A DNA stretch of 64,000 bases from Candidatus Gastranaerophilales bacterium (GCA_944324175.1 CALUVH010000001.1:1-64000), one strand, 5' to 3'. Counted from the first letter of the stretch, positions 26,082 through 35,158 are shown. The notes: a model not told the origin generated them from the sequence alone. A program made the numbers and translations.

Positions 26082-26147
26082 CAGTTGTAACAATGCAACA
26101 TTATGAGTATATTTCGCTACGATATAATCTGTTAAAAATTTTATTCA

Positions 26148-26366
26148 TTAATTTTCATCTGTGATTTTTTTCAATAAAATTTCGTATCCCAAAATTTTTG
26201 CAAAAAATTCAGCATCCTCAAATCTTAATGTACCCAGACGCATTTTATGCGAAAGCCCATCAAGTGTATATTTTTTATCACTAAACTCTGTTGCCATACG
26301 TGCTAACTCTTTTAGTGTAATACCTTCTTTTGCTAATAAAATTTTTACAAATTCTCTTGCTGACAT
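26148..26366 (-). CDS. Small DUF6471-like HTH protein
   Basis: 72 residues from the ATG at 26366, chosen because AGAGG lies 6 nt upstream; a TTG 15 codons earlier is poorer. The helical pattern AREFVKILLAKEGITLKELA, then YTLDGLSHKMRLGTLRFEDAEFFAKILGY resembles the DUF6471/phage-repressor-like helix-turn-helix family, small proteins probably binding DNA. It is divergent from the prepilin gene at 26506, whose promoter region it faces. Confidence 0.65.
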   Translation of the reverse strand: MSAREFVKILLAKEGITLKELARMATEFSDKKYTLDGLSHKMRLGTLRFEDAEFFAKILGYEILLKKITDEN

Positions 26367-26505
26367 GTTAACCTCTGTACAAATTTTACTTTTTATTGAT
26401 GATGTTGACAATTTATAGAGAATGTGAGAGAATAATTGATATAAATAACAAGAAATAGATTATTTAGTCTATTTTTAATTAGCAAAACTTAACAGGGAGG
26501 ATATT

Positions 26506-27558
26506 ATGAAAAGTGCTTTTACCTTAGCTGAAATTCTGATAGCACTTACAGTTATTGGAATAACTGCAGCTTTGACCATACCAGGTATTGTAAAAAATCA
26601 CAATGAAAGATCTTGGACCACAGCTCAACGTGTATTTATAAAACGACTTGAGGTAGCTACAAAGCAAATGAATACTGAAGAAAAACTTTCAGGCTATTTA
26701 ACTACCAAGAATTTTGTAAATGAGCTTAAAAAGTATATTAAAATAACTCGTATTTGCGACAGCAATGAAATAGCAAAATGTTTTCCAAAAGAGGTTATTT
26801 GGAATGAAGGTGAAGAACCTATTGATATATCAACAATAAAATCAGCTGCAAATATTGGGCAAGACGACTGGGATACTGAAACTATAGGTGTAGAGTTTGC
26901 AAATGGTGTGAATGCAATTATTGCATATAACCCCAACGCTAAGCAAGATCCTTATAATAACCAGTTTAGTGCGACTTCAAGCAGCATAGCTATACTATAT
27001 GATGTCTCAGGTAGGAAAAAGCCTAATACCAAGGGTAAAGACATTGGAATGATAAATGTGACAAAACTTGGTGGGGTACAAAGCTGTATGATAACTCCAT
27101 CACTAGTCGATAATGTGTGTATCACACAAATCCTTAGTCCAAAGGGCGGATACAATCCAATGAGCAAATCTGAGTGTGAGCAAGCTGTATCTGATGGTAG
27201 GCTAGGGATCAAGTCATGTTATCATGATACTGATTATTGGGCTGGTGCCGTAAGAGCATGTGGTGGTATAGATAAAATGCCAAGCCAAAATCAACTAACA
27301 GACCTTGCCAAATATATGTATAACTCGGATAAAATAACAGGCGTCGGTACAGCAGGAAATCTAACGCTTGATACTGATAAGGCAGCACAGTTTCTGGTGA
27401 ATTCACCACTTAATGCCTCTGACCAGTTCATTATTTGGACTGGAGAGGAGTACAGCCAGAATTACGCCTATCACCGTGGTTTCAATTTGACATACACTAC
27501 TCCTCATTTTAGAGATCGTAATGTAGACTTTGATTTGGCAATTTGTATTGATAACTAA
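26506..27558 (+). CDS. Prepilin-like protein with C-terminal DUF1566-like domain
   Basis: 350 residues. The N-terminus has a type IV prepilin signal KSA|FTLAEILIALTVIG with the usual E5 but Ala instead of Gly at the cleavage site, and a 20-residue hydrophobic stretch ending in a conserved proline. The C-terminal part (about 225-350) has the YWAGAVRACGG...MPSQNQLTDLA and late IWTGEEY...AICIDN pattern of DUF1566/Lcl-C-like domains. It is a close paralogue of the protein at 61659-62708. GGGAGG lies 7-8 nt before the ATG. It is probably a secreted pilin-like or pseudopilin surface protein. Confidence 0.85.
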   Translation: MKSAFTLAEILIALTVIGITAALTIPGIVKNHNERSWTTAQRVFIKRLEVATKQMNTEEKLSGYLTTKNFVNELKKYIKITRICDSNEIAKCFPKEVIWNEGEEPIDISTIKSAANIGQDDWDTETIGVEFANGVNAIIAYNPNAKQDPYNNQFSATSSSIAILYDVSGRKKPNTKGKDIGMINVTKLGGVQSCMITPSLVDNVCITQILSPKGGYNPMSKSECEQAVSDGRLGIKSCYHDTDYWAGAVRACGGIDKMPSQNQLTDLAKYMYNSDKITGVGTAGNLTLDTDKAAQFLVNSPLNASDQFIIWTGEEYSQNYAYHRGFNLTYTTPHFRDRNVDFDLAICIDN

Positions 27559-27693
27559 CATCTGTTTTAATAAAGTATAGGATACTGAGGAGTCATTTTA
27601 ATGCTTAAATTTCCTTAGTGTACCTGTAGCTTATATTTTATAAACTTTTATTAAACTTTTGCAGAATATTAATACAGTAATTAAAATATTAGC

Positions 27694-28995
27694 ATGACGA
27701 AATTTGATTTAGTTGTAGTAGGTGGTGGTACTGCCGGTTGTGCAGCAGCCTACACCGCAGGAAAACTCGGATTAAAAACACTTTTAATAGAAAAAAATAT
27801 TCACTTGGGGGGTACAATAACCTCTGCACTGGTCGTGCCAGCAATGAAATCCGGTGAACATCAAATAAATACTGAGTTTTATAAAGATTTTGTTGCAGAA
27901 ATGCATTCGCTTGGTGGTCAAGTTACCTATCAAGGCAATTCCGGTTGGTTTAATCCTGAGCTTGCTAAAATTGCACTCGATAACCTAATGGAACGTGCTA
28001 ATGTTGAAGTCTTTTTTGATACTCATATCTTAGGGGTTAAAACCGATGGAAACTTAATCAAAAAGATAAAAATCTCCAAAGAAATATTATCAGTATATAG
28101 CGATACGATAGAAACTCAAGATAGTAAATTATCGGTATCTATCGAGGCGAAATATGTAATTGATGCAACGGGAAATTGTGAAATCGGAAAACTTTGCAAA
28201 TGTGATTTGTTTGAAGAAAAAGACGAGCATCAACCGGTAAGTTTAAGATTTATGATGGGCGGAGTTAATTTGGAAGTTTTTTCAAAGTGGCTTGAAGAGT
28301 ATGATGCTGACAGAAATGTGACTACGGTAGAATATATAGATGGTCAAATACACTTATCTACCGCTTATACGTGGGATAAGGATAAAAATTGGGCTTTAAG
28401 ACCTCTATTTGAAGATGCCAGAAAGAAAAAAATTCTTAAAAGTCACGATGCTAACTATTTTCAGATATTTACGGTTGCCGGTATGCCTGATACTATTGCA
28501 TTTAACTGTCCTAGAATAATTGATTATACGGATACTTTAAAAGTTAAAAATATGTCAAAAGCCTTACAGTTAGGACGTCAGATAATATTTAGGCTGGCAA
28601 ACTTTTGTAAGTTATATTTCCCTGGGTTTGAGGGGGCTTATATCTCAAATATAGCGGATATGCTTGGAGTGCGGGTTTCAAGACGCTTAAAAGGAAAGTA
28701 TATAACCACGATAGAGGATATAAAATCTGGTAAAAAGTTTGAGCATCCGGTTGTTATATCGAATTATCCTGTTGATGTACATTCAAAGAAGCGAAATTCA
28801 TCGACATTGGATATGGTGCAGGACTATCAGCTTCCTTTAGAAAGTCTTATGAGCAAGGAATTTGAGAATTTATTTGTCGCCGGTAGGTGTTTTTCTGCCG
28901 ATTTCATGGCTCAGGGAGCATTGCGCGTTCAAGCCAGCTGTTTTTCAATGGGGGAAGGTATAGTTAAATATATTACCCCTAAGATTAAAAACTAA
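27694..28995 (+). CDS. FAD-dependent oxidoreductase (PF12831-like)
   Basis: 433 residues. The N-terminal dinucleotide motif VVVGGGTAGCAAAYTAGKLG and the E-x-x-x-x-x-GG-T step (LLIEKNIHLGGT) define an FAD-binding Rossmann domain. The family signature ATGNCEIGKL and the C-terminal LFVAGRCFSADFMAQGALRVQASCF motif place it with the flavoproteins annotated as FAD-dependent oxidoreductases of unknown substrate. No clear Shine-Dalgarno precedes the ATG. It is convergent with the next gene, overlapping by 4 nt. Confidence 0.85.
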   Translation: MTKFDLVVVGGGTAGCAAAYTAGKLGLKTLLIEKNIHLGGTITSALVVPAMKSGEHQINTEFYKDFVAEMHSLGGQVTYQGNSGWFNPELAKIALDNLMERANVEVFFDTHILGVKTDGNLIKKIKISKEILSVYSDTIETQDSKLSVSIEAKYVIDATGNCEIGKLCKCDLFEEKDEHQPVSLRFMMGGVNLEVFSKWLEEYDADRNVTTVEYIDGQIHLSTAYTWDKDKNWALRPLFEDARKKKILKSHDANYFQIFTVAGMPDTIAFNCPRIIDYTDTLKVKNMSKALQLGRQIIFRLANFCKLYFPGFEGAYISNIADMLGVRVSRRLKGKYITTIEDIKSGKKFEHPVVISNYPVDVHSKKRNSSTLDMVQDYQLPLESLMSKEFENLFVAGRCFSADFMAQGALRVQASCFSMGEGIVKYITPKIKN

Positions 28996-30362
28996 TCTTC
29001 AGCTTGATTATTTAGCTTATTTTGCAGTATTTGAGCTGCATTCAAAAGTGGATCTATGGTTGGAGAATAAGGTGGTGCATAAGTAAGATCGTTATTCAAA
29101 AATTCATCTACGGTCAATTTTGCCAATAGGGCAGAAGTGAGTGTATTAATCCTTTTATCTGCGTCACCAACGCCAACTGCCTGTCCACCTATGAGTTGAC
29201 GTGTTGTTTTATCCGCAATTAGTTTCAGTGTAATATTGTTTACATCAGGCATATAGCCTACTTTATCGTATTTTGTAACCGACGCAAAAATAGGTTCAAA
29301 ACCAAGTTGTTTTGCTTTTTTCACACTCAATCCTGTCATAGACATTGTAAATCCAAGACAACGTGTGACTGCTGAGCCAAGCACTCCATAGAAATTGTCC
29401 TCAAAGCCGCAAGCATTCATAGCTGCACATCTTCCTTCTTTATTTGCATTTGATCCCAAAGGAAGCCATATTCGTGTGTTAGAAATCAGTAAATTTTCGT
29501 CAACGCAATCACCGCAAGCGTAAATATCACATTCACTCGTCTCCATTTTTTCATTGACTTTAATCGCGCCGGTTTCACTCAATACTATACCGGCCTCGCG
29601 CGCTATATCGACATTTGGAACAACACCTGTGCACACAACTACAAAATCTGTATCAAAATACTTACCTGTGCTTGTGCGTACACCATTTACACCATTTGTA
29701 TCACCTGAAAATTCAGTAACTAAATTTGATGTTAATATTTCAAATTTACCATTATTTATCGAATTTAGTTGATTTAAAATTAACTCAGACATATCATCAT
29801 CAAAAATTGACATAATATTAGGTGAATATTCTACGAGTGTGACATAAAGATTTTGTTTAACAAATGCTTCAAGTAGCTCTATCCCTATGTACCCACCGCC
29901 GACAATAGTTGCATGCTTTGAGGATAGTGCTTTTTCCTTTATTGCTATCGCATCCTCAATTTTTCTCAAAGTAAATACATTGGGCAAATTAGCGTTCTTA
30001 ATTGGTGGTACAAAAGCTCTTGCACCTGTTGCAATAATTAATTTATCGTAGTCAACTAATGCAGCCTTTTTACTTTCCAGATCTTCTATTAGCACTTGTT
30101 TACAGTAGGGAATAATTTTAGCAGCGCGGTGTCTTAGGTGAATGTGTATTCCTTGAGCTTCAAATTCTTCAGGAGAACGCACCAAAAGCATTTTGTAGTC
30201 ATCAAAATTTCCTTCAATGTAATATGGCATACCGCAAGAAGAGTATGAGACATGAGTATCATCAGTATATAAATTGATTTCAGCTTCAGGTAAGAGCCTT
30301 TTTGCCTTAGCCGCAGCTTTTGCACCTGCGGCAACACCGCCTATAATTACTATTTTTTTCAT
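28992..30362 (-). CDS. CoA-disulfide reductase/NADH oxidase-family flavoprotein
   Basis: 456 residues, pyridine nucleotide-disulfide reductase fold: FAD motif IGGVAAGAKAAAKAKR, the single redox cysteine in SSCGMPYY (as in CoA-disulfide reductase and NADH oxidase/peroxidase), NAD motif IVGGGYIGIELLEAF, and the FAD-binding ACGDCVDE. The C-terminal dimerisation domain is present. It probably reduces CoA disulfide, peroxide or oxygen with NAD(P)H, fitting the anaerobe-style stress defence elsewhere in the window. The exact substrate cannot be read from sequence. Confidence 0.9.
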   Translation of the reverse strand: MKKIVIIGGVAAGAKAAAKAKRLLPEAEINLYTDDTHVSYSSCGMPYYIEGNFDDYKMLLVRSPEEFEAQGIHIHLRHRAAKIIPYCKQVLIEDLESKKAALVDYDKLIIATGARAFVPPIKNANLPNVFTLRKIEDAIAIKEKALSSKHATIVGGGYIGIELLEAFVKQNLYVTLVEYSPNIMSIFDDDMSELILNQLNSINNGKFEILTSNLVTEFSGDTNGVNGVRTSTGKYFDTDFVVVCTGVVPNVDIAREAGIVLSETGAIKVNEKMETSECDIYACGDCVDENLLISNTRIWLPLGSNANKEGRCAAMNACGFEDNFYGVLGSAVTRCLGFTMSMTGLSVKKAKQLGFEPIFASVTKYDKVGYMPDVNNITLKLIADKTTRQLIGGQAVGVGDADKRINTLTSALLAKLTVDEFLNNDLTYAPPYSPTIDPLLNAAQILQNKLNNQAED

Positions 30363-30404
30363 ATTAATAATATAAGCGCTTACAAAATATTATTCATTAC
30401 CCGA

Positions 30405-30545
30405 TTAATTTAAGCCTGATGTTGATAATATTACGCCTTTCATAAATTGGCAATAAGCATCTACCGCTTCCTCGTAATCCTCAATATTGTCGATAAGATT
30501 TACTATTTCAACAATAATTTCATCTTTTTTTAAATCATCATACAT
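30405..30545 (-). CDS. Short hypothetical acidic protein (46 residues)
   Basis: A 46-residue frame starts at the ATG at 30545 and ends at a TAA at 30405-30407. A perfect AAGGAG lies 8-9 nt upstream, which is why it is called. The protein is acidic and helical (KKDEIIVEIVNLIDNIEDYEE-type pattern with hydrophobic heptads) and has one Cys. It lies between two divergently oriented units, upstream of the flavoprotein gene on the same strand, and may share its message. No family is recognised. Confidence 0.65.
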   Translation of the reverse strand: MYDDLKKDEIIVEIVNLIDNIEDYEEAVDAYCQFMKGVILSTSGLN

Positions 30546-30618
30546 AATACACACTCCTTAACCTGTATAAGTTTTGACGGTTAATTTTTAAAAAACTTTA
30601 AAGTTTCAAGCTAATTCG

Positions 30619-30647
30619 TTACAAATGTTTATTTTTTTTGTTATAAT
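30619..30647 (+). promoter_or_regulatory. Promoter of thiC
   Basis: TTACAA (30619-30624), a 17-nt spacer and perfect TATAAT (30642-30647). Transcription should begin near 30654, leaving about 30 nt before the ATG. There is no room for a TPP riboswitch. Confidence 0.7.
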
Positions 30648-30683
30648 CTACAGAAGTTGAATTATTAGTTATGGGGGAGAGAT

Positions 30684-31958
30684 ATGACTACTCAGATTTT
30701 AGAAGCACAAAAAGGCAATATAACTGCACAAATGGAGTTCATAGCACAAAAAGAAGGTGTTAGTGCTGAGTTTGTGCGAGAAAAAGTTGCAGAAGGCAGA
30801 GTTGTAATACTAAAAAATAACAGACGTGATGATGTAATTCCTACTGCGGTAGGAGAAGGAATGACCGTAAAAATTAACGCAAATATTGGAACTTCAATGG
30901 AGCGTTCAAATGTACAACAAGAGCTTGATAAAGTTAAAATTATTGAGGCAACTGGAGCAGATGTGTTGATGGATTTATCTACAGGCTCTGATATTGACGG
31001 AACTCGTAAGCAAATCATCGCGGCAACAAGACTACCTATTGGTACTGTTCCGATGTATCAAGCTGGCAAAGAGGCTCTTGACGAATATAAAGATATTGCA
31101 AAGTTATCTAAAGATAAGCTATTTTCTGATATTGAAAAACAATGTCAAGATGGAATTGATTTTATAACCGTACATTGTGGAGTTACCAAATTTGTTGTTG
31201 ACCAACTTGAAAAGCAAGGACGAGTTATGGATATAGTCTCTCGCGGCGGATCAATGCTTGCAAGTTGGATCAAGGCTACAGGTAAGGAAAATCCGCTTTA
31301 TGAGTATTATGATGAACTGCTTGAAATAGCTAGGGAATACGATTGTACATTGTCATTGGGTGATGGCTTAAGACCTGGGTGTATCGCTGATGCTGGAGAT
31401 AGAGGACAGGTAGCTGAGACACTTGTGCTTGGTGAACTTGTAAAAAGAGCCCGTGAAGCTGGGGTGCAAACTATGGTTGAAGGTCCGGGACATGTTCCTT
31501 TAAATAAAATTCCTGCGATGATTGAAACCATAAAAGTTTTAACTGATTATGCACCACTATATGTACTTGGACCTTTGGTTACCGATATTGCACCTGGTTA
31601 TGACCACATTACTTCTGCTATAGGTGGTACTCTAGCGGCTATGCATGGTGCTGATTTCCTTTGTTATGTGACACCTGCAGAACACATTGGACTACCTGAT
31701 GTTAAACAGGTTAGAGAGGGTATAATTGCGAGTAGAATTGCAGCTCACTCTGCAGATCTCGCAAGAGGTAATAAAAGGGCTTATCAGATGGATCTTGATA
31801 TGGCTGTTGCACGTAAAAAACTGGATTGGAATGCCCAACGTGCTGCTGCTATAGATAAATGTACACTTGAAAATATCGATAATGGCGAGCCTTGTACTAT
31901 GTGTGGCAAGTATTGTAGTGTTAAAATATTTAAAGAGTATTTTAATGAATGTAAATAA
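30684..31958 (+). CDS. thiC: Phosphomethylpyrimidine synthase ThiC
   Basis: 424 residues, the shorter form typical of anaerobes (lacks the N-terminal extension of E. coli ThiC). This radical SAM enzyme rearranges aminoimidazole ribotide into the thiamine pyrimidine HMP-P. Motifs: KINANIGTS, DLSTGSDIDGTR, VEGPGHVPLNKI, LGPLVTDIAPGYDHITSAIGG-type, and the C-terminal cluster motif CTMCGKYC. GGGGGAGAG precedes the ATG. No thiamine gene or TPP riboswitch is adjacent, so regulation by TPP is not supported. Confidence 0.97.
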   Translation: MTTQILEAQKGNITAQMEFIAQKEGVSAEFVREKVAEGRVVILKNNRRDDVIPTAVGEGMTVKINANIGTSMERSNVQQELDKVKIIEATGADVLMDLSTGSDIDGTRKQIIAATRLPIGTVPMYQAGKEALDEYKDIAKLSKDKLFSDIEKQCQDGIDFITVHCGVTKFVVDQLEKQGRVMDIVSRGGSMLASWIKATGKENPLYEYYDELLEIAREYDCTLSLGDGLRPGCIADAGDRGQVAETLVLGELVKRAREAGVQTMVEGPGHVPLNKIPAMIETIKVLTDYAPLYVLGPLVTDIAPGYDHITSAIGGTLAAMHGADFLCYVTPAEHIGLPDVKQVREGIIASRIAAHSADLARGNKRAYQMDLDMAVARKKLDWNAQRAAAIDKCTLENIDNGEPCTMCGKYCSVKIFKEYFNECK

Positions 31959-31975
31959 CTTATATTTATTTAGCA

Positions 31976-32017
31976 AAAAATCCTTTCACATGATTTATAT
32001 TCTGTGAAAGGATTTTT
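31976..32017 (+). terminator. Terminator after thiC that contains the next gene's ribosome binding site
   Basis: AAATCCTTTCACA (31978-31990) pairs with TGTGAAAGGATTT (32003-32015), followed by Ts. The 3' arm includes AAAGGA, at good spacing before the ATG at 32020, so the hairpin also masks that gene's ribosome binding site. Confidence 0.85.
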
Positions 32018-32019
32018 TT

Positions 32020-32367
32020 ATGCAAGTACAGTATAATAAATATAATTTAGCATTCGGATCTCACTTTTATTCTAATAAGGCTTTTAAGGAAGTTAAATTA
32101 TTAGCCAAGCAAACAGGGCAATTAGAAAAATTAAATATAGCACTGGATAGAATAAAGTATATTAATAATTATAAAATTAATTTAGTGCATAAATACAGCA
32201 AAACTCAAGATGTTTGTAAGTCAGAGTTTAAGTACGATAAAAATGGACAAAAAGAAGTCTACACTGCAATTGAAAATCGAATAAAAAATCCTGCTGAAGC
32301 TTCTTTAAACTGGATTTTAGCCTTAGCAGATAGAGATAGTAAAATATTTAAAAAAATTATGGGATAA
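32020..32367 (+). CDS. Hypothetical small basic protein, paralogue of the next gene
   Basis: 115 residues, basic and helical. The first ~45 residues align with the following gene's product: a short N-terminal strand, a (L/S)-x-F-x-(S/A)-(H/K)-F motif, then a helix with K-E/Q-V...G-x-(L/F)-x-K-L-N-x-A. No signal peptide, membrane span or known domain. The ribosome binding site sits inside the thiC terminator hairpin. The next paralogue starts 6 nt after its stop, so they form a pair. Confidence 0.65.
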   Translation: MQVQYNKYNLAFGSHFYSNKAFKEVKLLAKQTGQLEKLNIALDRIKYINNYKINLVHKYSKTQDVCKSEFKYDKNGQKEVYTAIENRIKNPAEASLNWILALADRDSKIFKKIMG

Positions 32368-32373
32368 TAAAAC

Positions 32374-32766
32374 ATGTTAATATCAAATCAAAATTCACCT
32401 TCATTTCAGGCAAAGTTTTTGAATAGTGATGCACTCAAACAAGTTGCAGATTACGCAGTTGCACATGGTAAGTTTGGAAAATTAAATCAGGCAAGAAAAA
32501 ATATAGACAATTCACATTTACAAACACGCCTGCTATTAGACATTACACAAGATAGTGCCGGTAAGCCGACTGTGAGTTTTACAAGATTTGTACCGAAAAA
32601 AACTGTCATTATTCCTCAATCAATTGATGACTATTTTGAGGGAAAGACCACATTTTTCACTTCTAATAAGAAAGTAAATCCGCTAAAGTTTGCACTCGAA
32701 AAAATTATTAAATTGGGTAATAATGCACCTAATAACAATATGTATAAAAACATAGTAAAAGGTTAA
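32374..32766 (+). CDS. Hypothetical protein with N-terminal F-x-A-K-F motif
   Basis: 130 residues. The N-terminus MLISNQNSPSFQAKF is like that of the protein at 35159 (IQNTPNFTAKY) and, less closely, 32020. After a helical region with the GKFGKLNQARKNI phrase comes a beta-rich segment with basic C-terminus. No known domain. It overlaps the convergent permease gene by 4 nt. The shared start motif in otherwise unlike proteins suggests a sorting or partner-binding tag, but that is inference. Confidence 0.65.
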   Translation: MLISNQNSPSFQAKFLNSDALKQVADYAVAHGKFGKLNQARKNIDNSHLQTRLLLDITQDSAGKPTVSFTRFVPKKTVIIPQSIDDYFEGKTTFFTSNKKVNPLKFALEKIIKLGNNAPNNNMYKNIVKG

Positions 32767-33647
32767 TCTACTTCGTTATATACTAGTTTTTTTCTAAGAT
32801 TCCATTGTATAAGAGTCAATATTAGAATAATGACGAATAAGACATAAGCCATTGCGGAGGCTTTGCCTATGTTAAAATATTCAAAAGCATTCTTATAAAT
32901 AGCGTATACGATAACATTCGTACTATCAAGCGGTCCTCCTTGTGTCATAAGATAAATGAGGTCAAAAATTTGAAATGAGCTAATTGCGGTAATGATTACA
33001 ACAAAGAATATTGTAGGAGATAAAAGAGGGATTGTAACATTTTTAAAGGTCTGAAAGGCATCTGCTCCATCAATTTTGGCAGCTTCAAACAAACTTTGAG
33101 AGACACCGTTTAATGCAGAAAGGAAAATCACCATATTATATCCAATAAGTTTCCAAACTGAAACCATAATCAGAGCAGGCATTGCAAAATTTGTATCATA
33201 TAGCCAGTTTATGTGCAAGTGCAAAAACTGATTTAACAAACCTATATTAGGATCAAATATCCATTCCCATATAATTCCTATTACTATCATTGGAGTGATA
33301 AAAGGTAAAAAATAAGCGGTTTTGTAAAACTCAGAGCCTCTAATTTTTCTATTCAAAATAGCTGCCAGTACAAGAGGAATTATGACTCCTAAAATTGATG
33401 TTGACAATGCAAATACAAATGTATTTACTAATATCTTAAAAAATAACTTATCACTTAATAATTCAAGATAATTTGCAAATCCAATGAATTCAATCGGGTT
33501 AAGTAAATCCCATTTTGCAAAACTCAATCCAAATGAGCAAATTACCGGAATAATAATAAATATAATTGTACCGATGAATGCAGGTAAAATGAATAGCCAG
33601 CCTGCCAAGGATTGATTATTTACTGTTTTTTTTAATAAACTAAGCAT
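32763..33647 (-). CDS. Sugar ABC transporter permease (MalF/UgpA type)
   Basis: 294 residues from the ATG at 33647; another ATG at 33662 has no better ribosome binding site. Six membrane segments are visible, and the cytoplasmic EAA loop EAAKIDGADAFQTFKNVTIPLL, which docks the ATPase, places it in the binding-protein-dependent sugar-permease family. Its partner permease, binding protein and ATPase are not adjacent, which is unusual, so the gene may work with subunits elsewhere. Substrate is unknown. Confidence 0.9.
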   Translation of the reverse strand: MLSLLKKTVNNQSLAGWLFILPAFIGTIIFIIIPVICSFGLSFAKWDLLNPIEFIGFANYLELLSDKLFFKILVNTFVFALSTSILGVIIPLVLAAILNRKIRGSEFYKTAYFLPFITPMIVIGIIWEWIFDPNIGLLNQFLHLHINWLYDTNFAMPALIMVSVWKLIGYNMVIFLSALNGVSQSLFEAAKIDGADAFQTFKNVTIPLLSPTIFFVVIITAISSFQIFDLIYLMTQGGPLDSTNVIVYAIYKNAFEYFNIGKASAMAYVLFVIILILTLIQWNLRKKLVYNEVD

Positions 33648-33726
33648 ACATCTCACTGCCATTACTTGTATTCAAACATCTTTCATGCTACCATCATATC
33701 ACAATTATTTGGTTAGGGAGAAAATG

Positions 33727-35148
33727 ATGAACAGATATGATTCAGCCTTTGGAAAAAATGATATTAGAGGCATATACAATGAGGATATCACAGAGGAATT
33801 ATTTTACAATGTGGGACGAGCTTTTGTTGAGTATTTACACAGGCAATCGATGAAAGCTAAAGGGCAAATTACCGTTACGATAACACGCGATGCTCGTACA
33901 CATTCTCCTTCACTTGCCAGCGCCTTAATTTGTGGTGTAACATCCACGGGCGCAAGTGTAATAGACTTGGGGCTTGCTCCTACTCCAATCGGTTACTATT
34001 CTGAGGCAACGATGGAAAATGTAACTGGTGCGATGATTATTACAGCTAGTCACAATCCTAAAGAGTACAACGGATTAAAAATGACCTATAATAAGCAAAC
34101 ATTAAATGAAGTTCAAATAAAAGAAGTTAAGGAAATAACTTTAAAATATTGGGCTGAATACAAACAATGCGAAAATCAAGCACAAAAACTTAACATCATT
34201 CCAACTTACATCGATGATATGAAAAAAAGATTTGGTCTTGTAGGAAAAGGTGTAAAAGTTGTAGTTGATAGTGCTAATGCAACCGGTGGAATTGTCGGAC
34301 CAGAATTATACAGACAGCTTGGTTGCGAAGTTGTAGAGCTTTTTTCTGAGCCTGATGGTAATTTCCCTAACCATCATCCAAACCCGAGTGATCTAAAAAC
34401 TCTTGACACAATTAGAAAAACTGTTGTGGAGGAAAATGCTGACCTTGGAATAGCTTTTGATGGAGACAGCGATAGAATCGGTGTAATTACTGCCGATGGG
34501 ACTCCTCTTACCGGTGATAAATTACTTTTGATCTATGCTCAAGATTTAATTGATACTTCAAACCAATCTCCGACGGTTGTATCTGAAGTAAAGTGTTCTC
34601 AAGTCCTATTTGATACCATCAATAGACTTGGTGGCCATGCGGTTATGTGTAAGACAGGTCATGGATATATTAAAGAAAAAATGAAAGAAACAGGTGCCGT
34701 GCTTGCTGGTGAAATGAGTGGTCATACGTTTTTTAAGGACAGATATTTCGGATTTGACGATGCAATTTATGCTGGTTGCAGGATTATTGAAATAGTGGCT
34801 AAGCATAAAAAACTTAATCCAAATTTTAAAATTCAAGATATGCTTAAACCTTTTGATGAGGTATGTACATCTCAAGAGGTACGTTTTCCATGTCCGAATG
34901 ACAAGAAAAAAACAACTTTAGAAAAGTTTAAAAATTGTGTAGAAGCAAATAGAAATATGTTCGGCTCTGACATAAAAGAAATTGTTACTTTAGATGGTAT
35001 GAGAATTGTCTTTGATGGTGGTTTTGCATTGATTAGACAAAGTAATACAGAGCCTGTGTTTACGCTAAGATTTGAAGGGAAAACAAAAGAAGAATGCGAA
35101 CGTTTTCAAGCTTGTATGATTAATTCGCTTGAAGATTGTCTAAAATGA
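33727..35148 (+). CDS. manB: Phosphomannomutase/phosphoglucomutase
   Basis: 473 residues from the ATG at 33727, chosen because GGGAG lies 6 nt upstream; an ATG one codon earlier is possible. Alpha-D-phosphohexomutase family: active-site serine in TASHNPKEYNG, metal loop DGDSDRIG, sugar-specificity loop GEMSGH, and phosphate-binding RQSNTEP. The bifunctional PMM/PGM interconverts hexose 6- and 1-phosphates for nucleotide sugars and surface glycans. It stands alone, followed 10 nt later by a hypothetical gene that could be co-transcribed. Confidence 0.94.
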   Translation: MNRYDSAFGKNDIRGIYNEDITEELFYNVGRAFVEYLHRQSMKAKGQITVTITRDARTHSPSLASALICGVTSTGASVIDLGLAPTPIGYYSEATMENVTGAMIITASHNPKEYNGLKMTYNKQTLNEVQIKEVKEITLKYWAEYKQCENQAQKLNIIPTYIDDMKKRFGLVGKGVKVVVDSANATGGIVGPELYRQLGCEVVELFSEPDGNFPNHHPNPSDLKTLDTIRKTVVEENADLGIAFDGDSDRIGVITADGTPLTGDKLLLIYAQDLIDTSNQSPTVVSEVKCSQVLFDTINRLGGHAVMCKTGHGYIKEKMKETGAVLAGEMSGHTFFKDRYFGFDDAIYAGCRIIEIVAKHKKLNPNFKIQDMLKPFDEVCTSQEVRFPCPNDKKKTTLEKFKNCVEANRNMFGSDIKEIVTLDGMRIVFDGGFALIRQSNTEPVFTLRFEGKTKEECERFQACMINSLEDCLK

Positions 35149-35158
35149 GGCTAAGAGT

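Noticed and set aside
27602-27619. Five-codon frame (MLKFP) with an upstream AGGAG, possible leader peptide
   Set aside because: Too short to support, no attenuator-like hairpin with T-run follows, and nothing links it to the flavoprotein gene.
30546-30683. Possible TPP riboswitch upstream of thiC
   Set aside because: Only about 30 nt separate the predicted transcription start from the ATG and no CUGAGA/THI-box sequence is present.
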